Source of the DNA: Polaribacter sargassicola
GTDB lineage: Bacteria > Bacteroidota > Bacteroidia > Flavobacteriales > Flavobacteriaceae
NCBI RefSeq assembly: GCF_021991835.1
Contig: NZ_JAHDAU010000001.1
Location: forward strand, 310,001-374,000
Reading direction: 5' to 3'
DNA: 64,000 bases
Below, piece by piece: positions 38,800 to 48,905 of this stretch (the first letter of the stretch is position 1; the number at the start of each line of letters is the position of its first letter). A model generated the notes under the pieces. The model made no database searches and had not been told where the DNA came from. It saw only the letters and a program-made list of their open reading frames with translations. The translations under genes and the position numbers were made by a program.

Positions 38800-38831
38800 C
38801 AAACTTATAATGACTTTCTGAATTACACAAA
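38800..38831 (-). promoter_or_regulatory. Promoter of the 28-residue-ORF unit
   Basis: On the minus strand TTTG (38831-38828), a 20-nt spacer, then TAAGTTTG (38807-38800): a full match to the Bacteroidota consensus. Transcription would begin near 38793 and run about 210 nt to the terminator. Confidence 0.5.
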
Positions 38832-38995
38832 TAAAAATTCAATTTAATTTATTGATTACCAGTTTTTTAACTAAGGTTTAAGCAGTAAAATTCTTGTCCG
38901 AATTTAATCAGAAATAGTGAGTTTAGATAACTCTTTGAAGTTGTGTTATGTAGTTACGACTTACACTTTTTATTTGCATCTAAATTAATTTCAAA
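38832..38995. other. AT-rich gap without recognised features
   Basis: This is the remaining part of the 785-bp stretch without a long gene. I see no ORF with coding character, no tRNA-like structure and no repeat here. Confidence 0.4.
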
Positions 38996-39031
38996 AAAAA
39001 ACGTCCAAAAAATGAATTTCGGACGTTTTTA
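38996..39031 (-). terminator. Terminator of the serine hydrolase gene
   Basis: ACGTCC (39001-39006) and GGACGT (39021-39026), extended by A and T on the outside. On the minus strand it ends in a long T run. Confidence 0.8.
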
Positions 39032-39176
39032 CTATTTTATTTAAAATTTCTATCTAGAATATACCTTTAAATAGTCGCAAAAAGCGTCCGTTTTTATGTT
39101 GATTAAATATATTCATAGATTAAAAATTATCTGTTTCTTATTAATTTGTATTGCAAATATGCAAAAAATAATGGAA

Positions 39177-40499
39177 TTATTTTTGAAGGCTTTCTAAAAC
39201 ACCTTTTAAAAAGGTGTTTTCATCAAAATTTTTTAATCCAAAACGTACAATTACCATTTCTTGATCTGGTAAAACATATACTCGCTGACCTTGATAACCA
39301 TCTGCAAAATACATGTTTTTTGGTACATCTTTAAACTCATTTTTAGCATTTAACCAAAATTGAGCTCCGTAAGTTCCGTTAGAAGTAGCTGTTGGCGTAG
39401 TTATGTAATTTACCCAATCTTTTGTAAAAAGTTGTGTTCCGTTCCAATTACCATTATGCAAGTATAAAAGGCCAAATTTTGCCCAGTCTCTAGTTGTTGC
39501 CCAAGAATATGAAGAAGCCACGTAATTACCACTTAAATCGGCTTCTAAAACCATTGAGTTCATGCCAATTTTATCTATAAAATCTGTATACCAAAAATCT
39601 AAATATTCTTGATGTGTTTTAAACTGATTTCTTAAAATACCAGATAACAAATTACTGGTTCCAGAAGAGTAATTCCAACTTTTGTTAGGCTCACCAACCA
39701 AAGGTTTATTTTCTTGCCTCTTGGTCATATCTCTATCTAAAAAAAGCATTTTAGTAGCATCAGAAATTGTTGTGTAATTTTCATCCCACTCTAAACCAGA
39801 ATTCATTTGTAATAGGTTATTAATGGTAATATTTTTTCGTTCGTCATTTTGCCAAGAAGCAATTGGTGCTTTTTCTTCTACATTTAATTTACCTTGGTGT
39901 TGCATCACTCCAAAAACTGTACTTAACAAACTTTTAGTCATAGACCATCCTAAAAATTTAGATTCTTTTGTAAAATTATCTGCATATTTTTCTACAATAA
40001 TTTGGTCTTTATAAAGTACTAAAACAGCTCTTGTTTTGTTAATAGAATCAAACAAAAACTCAACAGATTCATTAATTTTATTATAATTTAAATTAGCAAA
40101 AACGGTATCTTTTTGTGGCGAATCTCCGTAAGGATAAGTGGCAGAATTATCAATTTTTGTTCTTTTCGGAGCTAAATAATCGGCCGTTTCATCTGCATCT
40201 GTCAGTGTTAAAACAGCACCCAAACCTTTTCTAATTATTGCCTTTCTTGTTAACAAACCAAACGCAGAAGATGTTGCAAATTTATTTGTTATATCTACCT
40301 CATCTGAAGCTAAATTAACCGGAGAAAAATTATTATCATTTTGATCTGTATATTCTAAAGTTCTATCGGCCACAAAAACAGAAGAAGCCATGTTTTTAGC
40401 AGAATAACCTGCCAAAAGATTTAGCTTTGGATAATTATAAATAACTGCTATTAAAATAAAAATTAATACTAAAAGTAAAATTCGTTTAATTGCTTTCAT
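39177..40499 (-). CDS. Membrane-anchored serine hydrolase (beta-lactamase family)
   Basis: A 440-residue protein. I chose the ATG at 40499 over the TTG one codon upstream. An N-terminal membrane helix (ILLLVLIFILIAVIYNY) anchors it outside the cytoplasm. The catalytic SxxK motif is SMTK in LGWSMTKSLLS, and a YSSGTSN segment supplies the Tyr motif. The fold is that of class C beta-lactamases, esterases and D-alanyl peptidases; the substrate is unknown. It is divergent from sufS, with 100 nt between, and separate from the RNA-repair block. Confidence 0.85.
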   Translation of the reverse strand: MKAIKRILLLVLIFILIAVIYNYPKLNLLAGYSAKNMASSVFVADRTLEYTDQNDNNFSPVNLASDEVDITNKFATSSAFGLLTRKAIIRKGLGAVLTLTDADETADYLAPKRTKIDNSATYPYGDSPQKDTVFANLNYNKINESVEFLFDSINKTRAVLVLYKDQIIVEKYADNFTKESKFLGWSMTKSLLSTVFGVMQHQGKLNVEEKAPIASWQNDERKNITINNLLQMNSGLEWDENYTTISDATKMLFLDRDMTKRQENKPLVGEPNKSWNYSSGTSNLLSGILRNQFKTHQEYLDFWYTDFIDKIGMNSMVLEADLSGNYVASSYSWATTRDWAKFGLLYLHNGNWNGTQLFTKDWVNYITTPTATSNGTYGAQFWLNAKNEFKDVPKNMYFADGYQGQRVYVLPDQEMVIVRFGLKNFDENTFLKGVLESLQK

Positions 40500-40572
40500 C
40501 AAAAAAAGTGTTTAGTTATGTAAAAATAAGAAATTCATATTGTCTTTCTTACAAGTTTAAAAAATCAACCTT

Positions 40573-40598
40573 TATCTTTGTGTTTTAAAATACCTTTG
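40573..40598 (+). promoter_or_regulatory. Two possible -7 boxes before sufS
   Basis: TATCTTTG (40573-40580) and TACCTTTG (40591-40598) are 18 bp apart. The second ends one nucleotide before the ATG, so only the first leaves room for a start site upstream of the codon. Confidence 0.4.
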
Positions 40599-40599
40599 T

Positions 40600-41814
40600 A
40601 TGATAAATGTTGATAAAATTAGAGCAGATTTTCCAATTCTAAAAAGAACCGTTCACGGAAAACCATTGGTGTATTTTGATAATGCAGCAACTTCGCAAAC
40701 ACCACAAGTTGTTATTGATGCAATTGTAGATTATTATAGCAATTACAATGCAAATATTCATAGAGGTGTACATACGTTAAGCCAAGAAGCAACAGATAAA
40801 TATGAAGAAGCGCGTATTAAAATTCAAAAACATTTTAATGCTAAAGAAGCTTATGAAATTATTTTAACTTCGGGTACAACAGATAGCATAAATATGATTG
40901 CTTCTGGCTTTGCATCTCTTTTAAACAAAGGCGATGAAATTATTGTTTCTGCTTTAGAACACCATTCTAACATTGTGCCTTGGCAAATGTTATGCGAAAA
41001 AACAGGCGCAATTTTAAAGGTAATTCCGATGCATGAAGACGGTTCTTTACAAATAGATGTTTACTATAATTTACTGAATAAAAACACAAAATTGGTGTTT
41101 TGTAATCATGTTTCTAATGCCTTAGGAACTGTAAACCCAATTAAAAAAATTATTGATGCAGCACACAAAGTAAATGCTGCCGTTTTAATTGACGGAGCCC
41201 AAGCAACACCTCATATAAAACCAGATGTACAAGCTTTAAATGTTGATTTTTATGTAGCTTCTGCTCATAAATTATGTGGGCCAACTGGTGTTGGATTGTT
41301 GTACGGAAAGCAAGAATGGTTAGAAAAATTACCGCCTTACCAAGGTGGTGGAGAAATGATTGCAACAGTAACTTTTGAAAAAACTACTTATGCAGGTTTA
41401 CCTCATAAATTTGAAGCAGGAACACCAAATATTTGTGGCGGAATTGCTTTTGGTACTGCTATTGATTATCTAAACTCTATAGGTTTTGATGAAATTGCTG
41501 AATACGAAAATGAGCTTTTAGAATACGGAACGCAAGAGTTATTAAAAATAGACGGTCTAAAAATCTACGGAACATCTAAAGAAAAAACTGCGGTAATTTC
41601 TTTTAATATTGATAAAATTCACCCGTATGATATTGGTTCTATTTTAGATAAATTAGGAATTGCGGTAAGAACAGGGCATCATTGTGCACAACCAATTATG
41701 GATTTCTACAAAATACCTGGTACAATTAGAGCTTCTTTTTCTTTTTACAATACAAAAGAAGAAATAGACATTTTAGTTGCCGGTGTTAAAAGAGCCGCTA
41801 TGATGTTGTCTTAA
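40600..41814 (+). CDS. sufS: Cysteine desulfurase SufS
   Basis: A 404-residue pyridoxal-phosphate enzyme that takes sulfur from cysteine for Fe-S assembly. The cofactor Lys224 lies in SAHKLCGPTG and the persulfide Cys362 in RTGHHCAQP, the group II form. N-terminal LVYFDNAATSQTPQ and HRGVHTLSQEAT are typical. In many Bacteroidota sufS follows sufD; here it stands alone about 13 kb away with its own promoter, and no sufE is present in the window. Confidence 0.95.
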   Translation: MINVDKIRADFPILKRTVHGKPLVYFDNAATSQTPQVVIDAIVDYYSNYNANIHRGVHTLSQEATDKYEEARIKIQKHFNAKEAYEIILTSGTTDSINMIASGFASLLNKGDEIIVSALEHHSNIVPWQMLCEKTGAILKVIPMHEDGSLQIDVYYNLLNKNTKLVFCNHVSNALGTVNPIKKIIDAAHKVNAAVLIDGAQATPHIKPDVQALNVDFYVASAHKLCGPTGVGLLYGKQEWLEKLPPYQGGGEMIATVTFEKTTYAGLPHKFEAGTPNICGGIAFGTAIDYLNSIGFDEIAEYENELLEYGTQELLKIDGLKIYGTSKEKTAVISFNIDKIHPYDIGSILDKLGIAVRTGHHCAQPIMDFYKIPGTIRASFSFYNTKEEIDILVAGVKRAAMMLS

Positions 41815-41830
41815 AATAAATTATAAATAA

Positions 41831-41861
41831 AAAAGGTTGAGAAATTCTCAACCTTTTTTAT
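41831..41861. terminator. Bidirectional terminator after sufS
   Basis: AAAAGGTTGAGA (41831-41842) and TCTCAACCTTTT (41846-41857), with A before and T after, between convergent genes. Confidence 0.85.
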
Positions 41862-41886
41862 TTGTATCTACCTTATCTCTTAAAAA

Positions 41887-43527
41887 TTACCTCAACGCAG
41901 GAGAATAATTTGTAGGATAATCTCCCGCTTTTGCTAAACCACCTGTAGCTAATGTAAAGTTAGTACCAAATTCTGTATCCATAGCTGCTAAAATTTCATT
42001 TGCCATTAAAGCATATCCTCTTGCTGTTAAATGCACACCATCTAAACTAATTAAACCACCAGTAACCAAATTTGTAGTCATTGTATAATCATCAAAAACA
42101 ATCCCTGTAGTAGCTTCTTGTAAAATTCCTTTAAAATCTACCATAACAACATTAGCATTTGCTGCTGCAACGGTTTCAATAGTTGTATTATAAGCATCTG
42201 TTGCCGTATTTATCAATTCTTGTTCTTCTGGTGTAATTACCCATTTATCTTCTAATGGTAATGTTATCCCTTCTACAGAGAATTGACCTGCTAGAACTTG
42301 TGTTATAAGCGGATTTATAGACATTAAACTCTCCATAAAACTCACGTTTACCTCTCCTATTACACTACTACTTGGTAATACTAATAAATCATTTTCTGTA
42401 GCTTGCCTAACTTGTCCATATTGCTCACCTAATAATTGAGCTACTAATGGTGCTGCTTGTGCTGGTAAACCCATAGATTCTACAAACCCTATAAAAGCTG
42501 TATTAGAAGTGTCTGCTAAAATAGTAGTAATTGTTGTTGATAAATCTGTTAACGCTTCATCTTTAATTACAACAGCATTAGCACTTGTTGTTGAAAACTC
42601 TATTATTCTATCTGTTTCTCCTAACGCATTAAATACTTGATTTAATGCTCCGTAAACAATATTTAATGTTGGTATTTGAGCAGCAAACTCTACATTACCT
42701 GGATCTAAAGGATTGTAAGGTACAGTTGTAAAATGTGCTAAAGTTGTAATGTAAGGTACATTTGCTATAACACCTTTTGCCCCATTAGTTGTTAAATTAG
42801 TAACCATATTACTAAAAACATTTGCAAATACATTTGGATCTGTAATATCTGATGAACCATAAGTTGTTGGATCAAAATTACCTGTTTGATCAACACCTGT
42901 ACCACCAGAAAGGGCGTATCCTAAAACATCATTTCCTCCTATTTCTGATAATGTAAAAAATGTTGGATTTTTAGCTAAGACATCTCCTAACACTGTTGCT
43001 GTTGAGCTAGAAGCAAATCTTGCATAATATGGATTTGCTAAACCCAAAGCAACACCAACTACGCTTCCGTATCCTTCTGCTAAAAAATGATAACTTTTTG
43101 CTCCTGGAATACCAAAATTATTTAAACTACCGCTTATATAAGTTGTAATTTCTGTAGTTGGCGTTGCTTCTAATGTTACTGGTGCAGAACCATCAAAATA
43201 TAATCTTGGTGGTTGAGCAAGTGCACCTGCATAAAGTAATCCTCCAATATTATCATTCATTAAAGGTTGATTAAATTCTGAACCAAATTTACTTGCCAAA
43301 ATATTAGGAAAAGAATTTTCTTGAGCTGCTATAAATAAAGCATTATCTGTAAAACCAGCAGTAAATGAAGCTCCAATAGAAACATAATTAGAAAAATCTA
43401 ACCCATTTGTATTTAATTCTACTTGTGTTTCTTCTTCTGCTTCAATAGTATCTAATTCATTGTTTACATCACAAGAAGCAATGCTTAATGACAAAAGAAA
43501 CAACCCTATATATTTATATTTTTTCAT
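41887..43527 (-). CDS. SGNH/GDSL-like hydrolase lipoprotein
   Basis: A 546-residue lipoprotein (signal ending SIASC). The SGNH blocks are visible: block I as VSIGASFTAG with Ser54, block III as IGGND, and block V as DGVHLTARGY with the Asp and His of the triad. It is longer than most GDSL enzymes, with an insertion in the middle. It is the partner of the TonB receptor immediately upstream (12 nt), an arrangement consistent with surface lipid or ester hydrolysis coupled to uptake. The substrate is unknown. Confidence 0.85.
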   Translation of the reverse strand: MKKYKYIGLFLLSLSIASCDVNNELDTIEAEEETQVELNTNGLDFSNYVSIGASFTAGFTDNALFIAAQENSFPNILASKFGSEFNQPLMNDNIGGLLYAGALAQPPRLYFDGSAPVTLEATPTTEITTYISGSLNNFGIPGAKSYHFLAEGYGSVVGVALGLANPYYARFASSSTATVLGDVLAKNPTFFTLSEIGGNDVLGYALSGGTGVDQTGNFDPTTYGSSDITDPNVFANVFSNMVTNLTTNGAKGVIANVPYITTLAHFTTVPYNPLDPGNVEFAAQIPTLNIVYGALNQVFNALGETDRIIEFSTTSANAVVIKDEALTDLSTTITTILADTSNTAFIGFVESMGLPAQAAPLVAQLLGEQYGQVRQATENDLLVLPSSSVIGEVNVSFMESLMSINPLITQVLAGQFSVEGITLPLEDKWVITPEEQELINTATDAYNTTIETVAAANANVVMVDFKGILQEATTGIVFDDYTMTTNLVTGGLISLDGVHLTARGYALMANEILAAMDTEFGTNFTLATGGLAKAGDYPTNYSPALR

Positions 43528-43539
43528 GAAGTTTTATTT

Positions 43540-46356
43540 TTAATTATTAATTGTCCAAGATAGATAATATTGAGACCCTACTGCACCAACACCTGGTGCA
43601 CTTAAATATTCTTTACCTGTTAAATTAGCGCCTCCTAATTTAAATACAGATTTTATTGATGGAACACTGTAATTTACTTGTGCATCTAAAACAGTTCTAG
43701 CAGCTATAGTTGCATCTAAAAAAGTAGACTCCCATCTATATTTATCTTGCCACCTTGCATTAATATTAAATCCAAAATTTTTAAATAATTCTGCTTTACC
43801 AAATTGTAATTTAACCTTATGTTCTGGTGTATTAAAACCAGCTTCAAAATCTGGATCTGATAATTGGTCAAAATCAAATTTTGCATAAGTATAATTTAAG
43901 CCTAAATTATAGCCATCAAATAACCTTGTATTTAAACCTATTGTTGCTCCATAAGAACTTATATCTGCTGCAGAATTTGTATAGGTCTGAAAACCTGTAT
44001 AATCGCCATTACCAAGTGCTAGCAATGATAAAGAGTTATCACCTACTACCCCATAAAAAGGAACTACCACATTTTTATTAGCTATAAAATCTTCATATTG
44101 ATTATAATACACGCTTAAATCTATTGCTATATTAGATTCTGACGCTTCTACAATACCTCTATATCCAACTTCGAAAGCAGTTACTTTTTCTGGCTTAACT
44201 ACAGATATATTAGCATTTGTTGGTAAATCAGTTTGGTCTACGGCAAATGCTTCTACAGAAGTTTGAGAAAAGGCATTTTCATAAGCAGATCTACCACTTA
44301 AAGATATTGTACTTGATCCTGTAAAAGCTTGTCCAGAACCACTTACTGTTAATTCTGGTGTAAAATATCTATCTAGATTATCTGGCGCAGAACCTACTAA
44401 AAAGCCTCTACCTGCATTTAAACCAATATATTGGTCTTGAGTTGTAGGGTTTCTAAAACCTGTTTGAAAAGATGCTCTAAAGTTTTGGTTTTTATTTTCT
44501 CCGGCTGCATAAGCAAATGATACTCTTGGTGAAAAATTACCATCAAAATTTTGTGCTTTATCATAACGAATAGAAGTAGTTACTTTTAAGCGTTCTTCAT
44601 CTAAAAATTTTCTTTGAGACTGAATATAAAAACCGTATTCATCATAATCTATTGGTCCATCATAGTCTGTAAAAATACTTCCGTTTGAGTTTAAAGAATA
44701 CAATCTGTAAGATCCTCCGATTTGAATTTCTGCCCATTTAATATAATCTTGTAAATTATAATTAGCATCTGCATGATATAACTTGGTGTTATCTTGAAAC
44801 TTAGCTCCGGTAGTTAAATCTGGGTCTGCAATAACTTTATTAAAAGCCTCTTTAAATTCATCTGAACCAGGTAAAAATCTACCCGTTTCTGCTGTTTGTC
44901 TTGCCAACGCATGTGCTTCATCTGAAGTTAAACCGGCAAGAGTACCTTGTACATAAGCACCTGTATATTCTCCAAACCAAGTATTATCATCTTTCCATAA
45001 TCTATTTACATTAATAGCTGCAAAACGAGTATCATAAGAATTACCTGCATCTTCACTTGTCATATATCCTCTAACAAAAAAGTTTTTCCCTCTTGCTTCT
45101 AGTTTATGCTGCTCCATTAAAAAGTCTTTTATGTTATATCTATTTGTTCCTTGATAAATTGTGTTACCAATACCAACTTTAGAGTTCCATATAATTTCTA
45201 AACGATCGTCTCCAAAAGGACGATAATTTACTGCGCCAACAAACTTTAAGCTTTTTGCTTCGTAAGACATTAAATCTCTCTCATTATACCCTGTTCTACT
45301 TACACTTTCGCTAGGTACTAATGCAGATGCTCCTGTTGGTAAAACACCTAAACCTTCTAATGTTTCTGCAACACCTTTTAAATTTGTAGAAACCTCATCT
45401 CCATAGACATTTAATCCATCATAATTTCTATCAGAATCTCTATCACCAGAGGTATATTCTCCGTTTAATGTATTTCTATAATCTGTTGCGTGCCACTCTT
45501 CTCCTTTTAAATATGCAATAGTAGCTTTTACTGCTAATTTATTAGAAAAAGCATGCGCCATTCTTATATTTAAATCATAAAATTCATTATTCCCTGCGGC
45601 TTCTTGGCTTGTAATACCACCTTTTAAAGACACGCTTATCCCTTGATCTTCAAAAGGGCTTTTACTTGTCATAAACATAATTCCGTTAAAAGCATTTGCA
45701 CCATATAATGCAGATGATGCTCCAGGCAATAATTCTACCGTTTTTACATCTAACTCAGACATCCCTAACAAATTACCCAATGCAAAATTTAAGGCTGGTG
45801 ATGAGTTATCCATACCATCTACCAATTGCATAAATCGTGTATTAGAAAAAGTAGCAAAACCACGTGTATTTACAGATTTAAATGTTAAACTATTTGTATT
45901 AACATCTACTCCTTTTAAATTTTCTAAACCATCGTAAAAGCTTGGGGCAGAAGTATTTTTAATTTCTCTAGAGTCCATTCTTTCTATAGTAACAGGAGAC
46001 TCCATAATACGTTCTGGTGTTCTAGAAGCAGAAACCACAATTTCATCTAATGATGTTTCATTCTCAATTAAATTTATTTCTAGTTTTTGGTTTTTTTTAG
46101 TTATTTCAACTTTTTCTATATGAAAACCCAACACAGAAATTTCTAATGTAAATGGTGGATTTTCTTCTGTTTTTAAAATAAAATTCCCATCAAAATCTGT
46201 GGTTGTACCCACCGCTTTTCTTGAAATTTTAATATTTGCTCCAGGAAGTAATTCTCCTGTTTTTGCGTCTTTAACTGTACCGGTAACTGTGGTTTGTGCA
46301 ACCATTGTTAAACCGCTAAAAGCTATAAACACTATAAGTAAAATCTTTTTTATCAT
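43540..46356 (-). CDS. TonB-dependent receptor
   Basis: A 938-residue outer-membrane receptor with a signal peptide (FIAFSGLTMVAQ). A CarboxypepD_reg-like domain spans about residues 20-110 (TGTVKDAKTGELLPGANI), the plug follows with TPERIMESPVTIERMDS and VELLPGASSALYGANAFNG, and the C-terminal barrel is long. It forms a two-gene operon with the SGNH lipoprotein downstream. No SusD homologue is present, so it is not a classical polysaccharide system. The cargo is unknown; a lipid-derived or hydrophobic ligand would fit the partner. Confidence 0.92.
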   Translation of the reverse strand: MIKKILLIVFIAFSGLTMVAQTTVTGTVKDAKTGELLPGANIKISRKAVGTTTDFDGNFILKTEENPPFTLEISVLGFHIEKVEITKKNQKLEINLIENETSLDEIVVSASRTPERIMESPVTIERMDSREIKNTSAPSFYDGLENLKGVDVNTNSLTFKSVNTRGFATFSNTRFMQLVDGMDNSSPALNFALGNLLGMSELDVKTVELLPGASSALYGANAFNGIMFMTSKSPFEDQGISVSLKGGITSQEAAGNNEFYDLNIRMAHAFSNKLAVKATIAYLKGEEWHATDYRNTLNGEYTSGDRDSDRNYDGLNVYGDEVSTNLKGVAETLEGLGVLPTGASALVPSESVSRTGYNERDLMSYEAKSLKFVGAVNYRPFGDDRLEIIWNSKVGIGNTIYQGTNRYNIKDFLMEQHKLEARGKNFFVRGYMTSEDAGNSYDTRFAAINVNRLWKDDNTWFGEYTGAYVQGTLAGLTSDEAHALARQTAETGRFLPGSDEFKEAFNKVIADPDLTTGAKFQDNTKLYHADANYNLQDYIKWAEIQIGGSYRLYSLNSNGSIFTDYDGPIDYDEYGFYIQSQRKFLDEERLKVTTSIRYDKAQNFDGNFSPRVSFAYAAGENKNQNFRASFQTGFRNPTTQDQYIGLNAGRGFLVGSAPDNLDRYFTPELTVSGSGQAFTGSSTISLSGRSAYENAFSQTSVEAFAVDQTDLPTNANISVVKPEKVTAFEVGYRGIVEASESNIAIDLSVYYNQYEDFIANKNVVVPFYGVVGDNSLSLLALGNGDYTGFQTYTNSAADISSYGATIGLNTRLFDGYNLGLNYTYAKFDFDQLSDPDFEAGFNTPEHKVKLQFGKAELFKNFGFNINARWQDKYRWESTFLDATIAARTVLDAQVNYSVPSIKSVFKLGGANLTGKEYLSAPGVGAVGSQYYLSWTINN

Positions 46357-46519
46357 AATGTAAATTATTTGTTAATCATTATGCAAAATACAATTTTTTT
46401 TCAATTATATAATTATACACCTATTTTTTTATCATTTTAATAAAAAAACAGCTTAATATTACTATTTTAAAACCTTAAAAACTCTACTTTTATACCTAAA
46501 ATTAAACAATTACTTATTG

Positions 46520-46527
46520 TACATTTG
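46520..46527 (+). promoter_or_regulatory. -7 box TACATTTG for ribF
   Basis: TACATTTG lies 23 nt before the TTG start at 46551. Confidence 0.45.
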
Positions 46528-46550
46528 TAAGGAAATTAATTTTATTTTTC

Positions 46551-47483
46551 TTGAATACAATTCAAAATATTGCTAAGTTTTCTACTAAAGAAAAAACATT
46601 TGTTACTATTGGTACTTTTGATGGAGTACATTTTGGTCATCAAAAAATTATTGAAAAATTAGTTAAAGAAGCAAAAAAGGCAAACAGAAAATCTGTTCTT
46701 TTAACTTTTTTTCCACACCCAAGAATGGTACTACAAAAAGACAATTCTTTAGAACTAATTAACACCATAGAAGAACGTGCCGAGCTTTTAGAAAAAACAG
46801 GGTTAGATTATTTAATTATTCATCCTTTTAGTAAAGAATTTTCCAGAATGACGGCTTTAGAATTTGTACGTAATATTCTGGTAAATCAACTTAATATATC
46901 AAAATTAATTATTGGTTACGATCATCATTTTGGTAAAAACAGAGAGGGTAATATTGTTCAGTTAACAGAATATAGCCATTTATATGATTTTGTTGTAGAA
47001 GAAATTCCGGCACAAGATATAGATGATGTTTCTGTAAGTTCTACAAAAATTAGACGTGCTTTAGCAACAGGTAATTTAAAAACGGCAAATGATTATTTAG
47101 GATATAATTTTATGCTAAATGGTAATGTTGTAAACGGTAAAAAATTAGGTGGTAAAATTGGTTTCCCAACTGCAAATATAGATGTTAAAGAAACTTACAA
47201 ACTAATACCTAAAACAGGTGTTTATGTAGTAAAATCTAACATTGATGATAAAACTGTTTTTGGTATGATGAATATTGGAAACAGACCTACTGTAGATGGA
47301 AAACACCAAACTATAGAAGTGCATTTTTTTGATTTTAATAAAAATTTATACGATAAAAACATTACTATAGAATTGCTTTATTTTTTACGTGATGAAGAAA
47401 AATTTAGCTCTCTAGAATCTTTGATTAAACAATTAAAAAAAGACGAAAATATTGCTAGAGATTATATACAAAACAATCTCTAA
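46551..47483 (+). CDS. ribF: Bifunctional riboflavin kinase/FAD synthetase
   Basis: A 310-residue enzyme that makes FMN and then FAD from riboflavin. The N-terminal nucleotidyltransferase has TIGTFDGVHFGHQKII and SSTKIRRAL; the C-terminal flavokinase has GKKLGGKIGFPTANI and GMMNIGNRPTVDG. The start is TTG: no ATG exists between the -7 box and the conserved region, and the TTG gives a normal-length protein. It is followed by serS with its own promoter. Confidence 0.95.
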   Translation: MNTIQNIAKFSTKEKTFVTIGTFDGVHFGHQKIIEKLVKEAKKANRKSVLLTFFPHPRMVLQKDNSLELINTIEERAELLEKTGLDYLIIHPFSKEFSRMTALEFVRNILVNQLNISKLIIGYDHHFGKNREGNIVQLTEYSHLYDFVVEEIPAQDIDDVSVSSTKIRRALATGNLKTANDYLGYNFMLNGNVVNGKKLGGKIGFPTANIDVKETYKLIPKTGVYVVKSNIDDKTVFGMMNIGNRPTVDGKHQTIEVHFFDFNKNLYDKNITIELLYFLRDEEKFSSLESLIKQLKKDENIARDYIQNNL

Positions 47484-47490
47484 TTCTGCA

Positions 47491-47521
47491 TTGCCAAAGT
47501 CTTAAGCTTACTGTATATTTG
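47491..47521 (+). promoter_or_regulatory. Promoter of serS
   Basis: TTG (47491-47493), a 20-nt spacer, then TATATTTG (47514-47521), a full match to the Bacteroidota consensus. The leader before the ATG at 47543 is about 15 nt. Confidence 0.6.
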
Positions 47522-47542
47522 TGCTTTAAAACATAACAAAGA

Positions 47543-48817
47543 ATGTTACAAGTACAATTTATTAGAGACAACAAAGAAACCGTTTTACAAGGTTTGGCAA
47601 AACGTAATTTTGCAAATGCAGAAACAATTATTGAGCAAGTTTTAAGTGCTGATGAAAAGAGAAGAGCAACACAAGTTTCTCTAGACGATGTTTTAGCAGA
47701 ATCTAATAAATTATCCAAAGAAATTGGTGGCCTTTTTAAATCTGGTGAAATACAAAAAGCTAACATTTTAAAAGAAAAAACAAGTTTGCTTAAAGATAAA
47801 TCTAAAGAATTATCTGAAGCTTTAAATGGTTTTTCTGATGAACTACAAACGCTTTTATATCAAATACCAAACGTACCTCATACCTCTGTAAAAGCAGGTA
47901 AATCTGAAGAGGACAATGAAAATATTTTTAGTGAAGGTACAATACCTGATTTAGGAGAAAATGCATTACCACATTGGGAGCTAGCCAAAAAATATGATAT
48001 TATAGATTTTGAATTAGGTACTAAAATTACAGGTGCTGGTTTTCCTGTTTATAAAGGTAAAGGAGCAAGATTACAACGTGCTTTAATCAACTATTTTTTA
48101 GATAAGAATACAAATGCTGGTTATACAGAAGTACAAGTGCCACATTTGGTAAATACAGATTCTGCTACAGCAACAGGGCAATTGCCAGATAAAGACGGAC
48201 AAATGTATCATTCTACAGTAGATGATTTGTATTTAATACCTACTGCAGAAATACCTATTACAAACATGTTTAGAGGTAATTTATTACAAGAAACAGATTT
48301 TCCTATAACAGTTACAGGTTATACACCTTGTTTTAGAAGAGAAGCTGGTAGTTATGGTGCGCACGTACGTGGTTTAAATAGATTACATCAATTTGATAAA
48401 GTAGAAATTGTACGTATAGAACACCCAGATAATTCTTACCAAGCTTTAAACGGAATGGTAGAGCATATTAAAGATATTTTAAGGGAGTTAAAATTACCTT
48501 ATAGAATTTTACGTTTATGTGGTGGAGATACAGGATTTACATCTGCATTAACATTCGATTTTGAATTGTTTTCTACAGCACAAGACCGTTGGTTAGAAAT
48601 TAGTTCTGCTTCTAATTTCGAAACTTTTCAGGCAAATAGATTAAAACTTCGTTTTAAAAATAAAGAAGGTAAAAGCGAGTTAGCGCATACACTTAACGGA
48701 AGTTCTTTAGCTTTACCACGTGTTTTAGCCGGAATTTTAGAAAATTATCAAACTGCAGAAGGCATTAAAATACCAGAAGTATTAGTACCTTATTGTGGTT
48801 TTGATATTATAAATTAA
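47543..48817 (+). CDS. serS: Seryl-tRNA synthetase
   Basis: A 424-residue class II aminoacyl-tRNA synthetase that charges tRNA-Ser. The N-terminal ~105 residues form the tRNA-binding coiled coil. The catalytic core shows motif 2 as TPCFRREAGSYGAHVRGLNR and motif 3 in NGSSLALPRVLAGILENYQ. Serine-binding TAEIPITN is present. Length and motifs are those of a normal single-copy enzyme. Confidence 0.97.
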   Translation: MLQVQFIRDNKETVLQGLAKRNFANAETIIEQVLSADEKRRATQVSLDDVLAESNKLSKEIGGLFKSGEIQKANILKEKTSLLKDKSKELSEALNGFSDELQTLLYQIPNVPHTSVKAGKSEEDNENIFSEGTIPDLGENALPHWELAKKYDIIDFELGTKITGAGFPVYKGKGARLQRALINYFLDKNTNAGYTEVQVPHLVNTDSATATGQLPDKDGQMYHSTVDDLYLIPTAEIPITNMFRGNLLQETDFPITVTGYTPCFRREAGSYGAHVRGLNRLHQFDKVEIVRIEHPDNSYQALNGMVEHIKDILRELKLPYRILRLCGGDTGFTSALTFDFELFSTAQDRWLEISSASNFETFQANRLKLRFKNKEGKSELAHTLNGSSLALPRVLAGILENYQTAEGIKIPEVLVPYCGFDIIN

Positions 48818-48905
48818 TTTATAAAACAGTATTCAGTAGCAGTTTTCAGTTCATTATTAATAATAATTAAGGCTGATAACTGCAACTGTTAGCTGCAAAC
48901 TAGGT

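Noticed and set aside
39146..39334. 62-codon ORF at the 3' side of the serine hydrolase gene
   Set aside because: It mostly overlaps the hydrolase coding region in antisense and has no promoter or conserved character.
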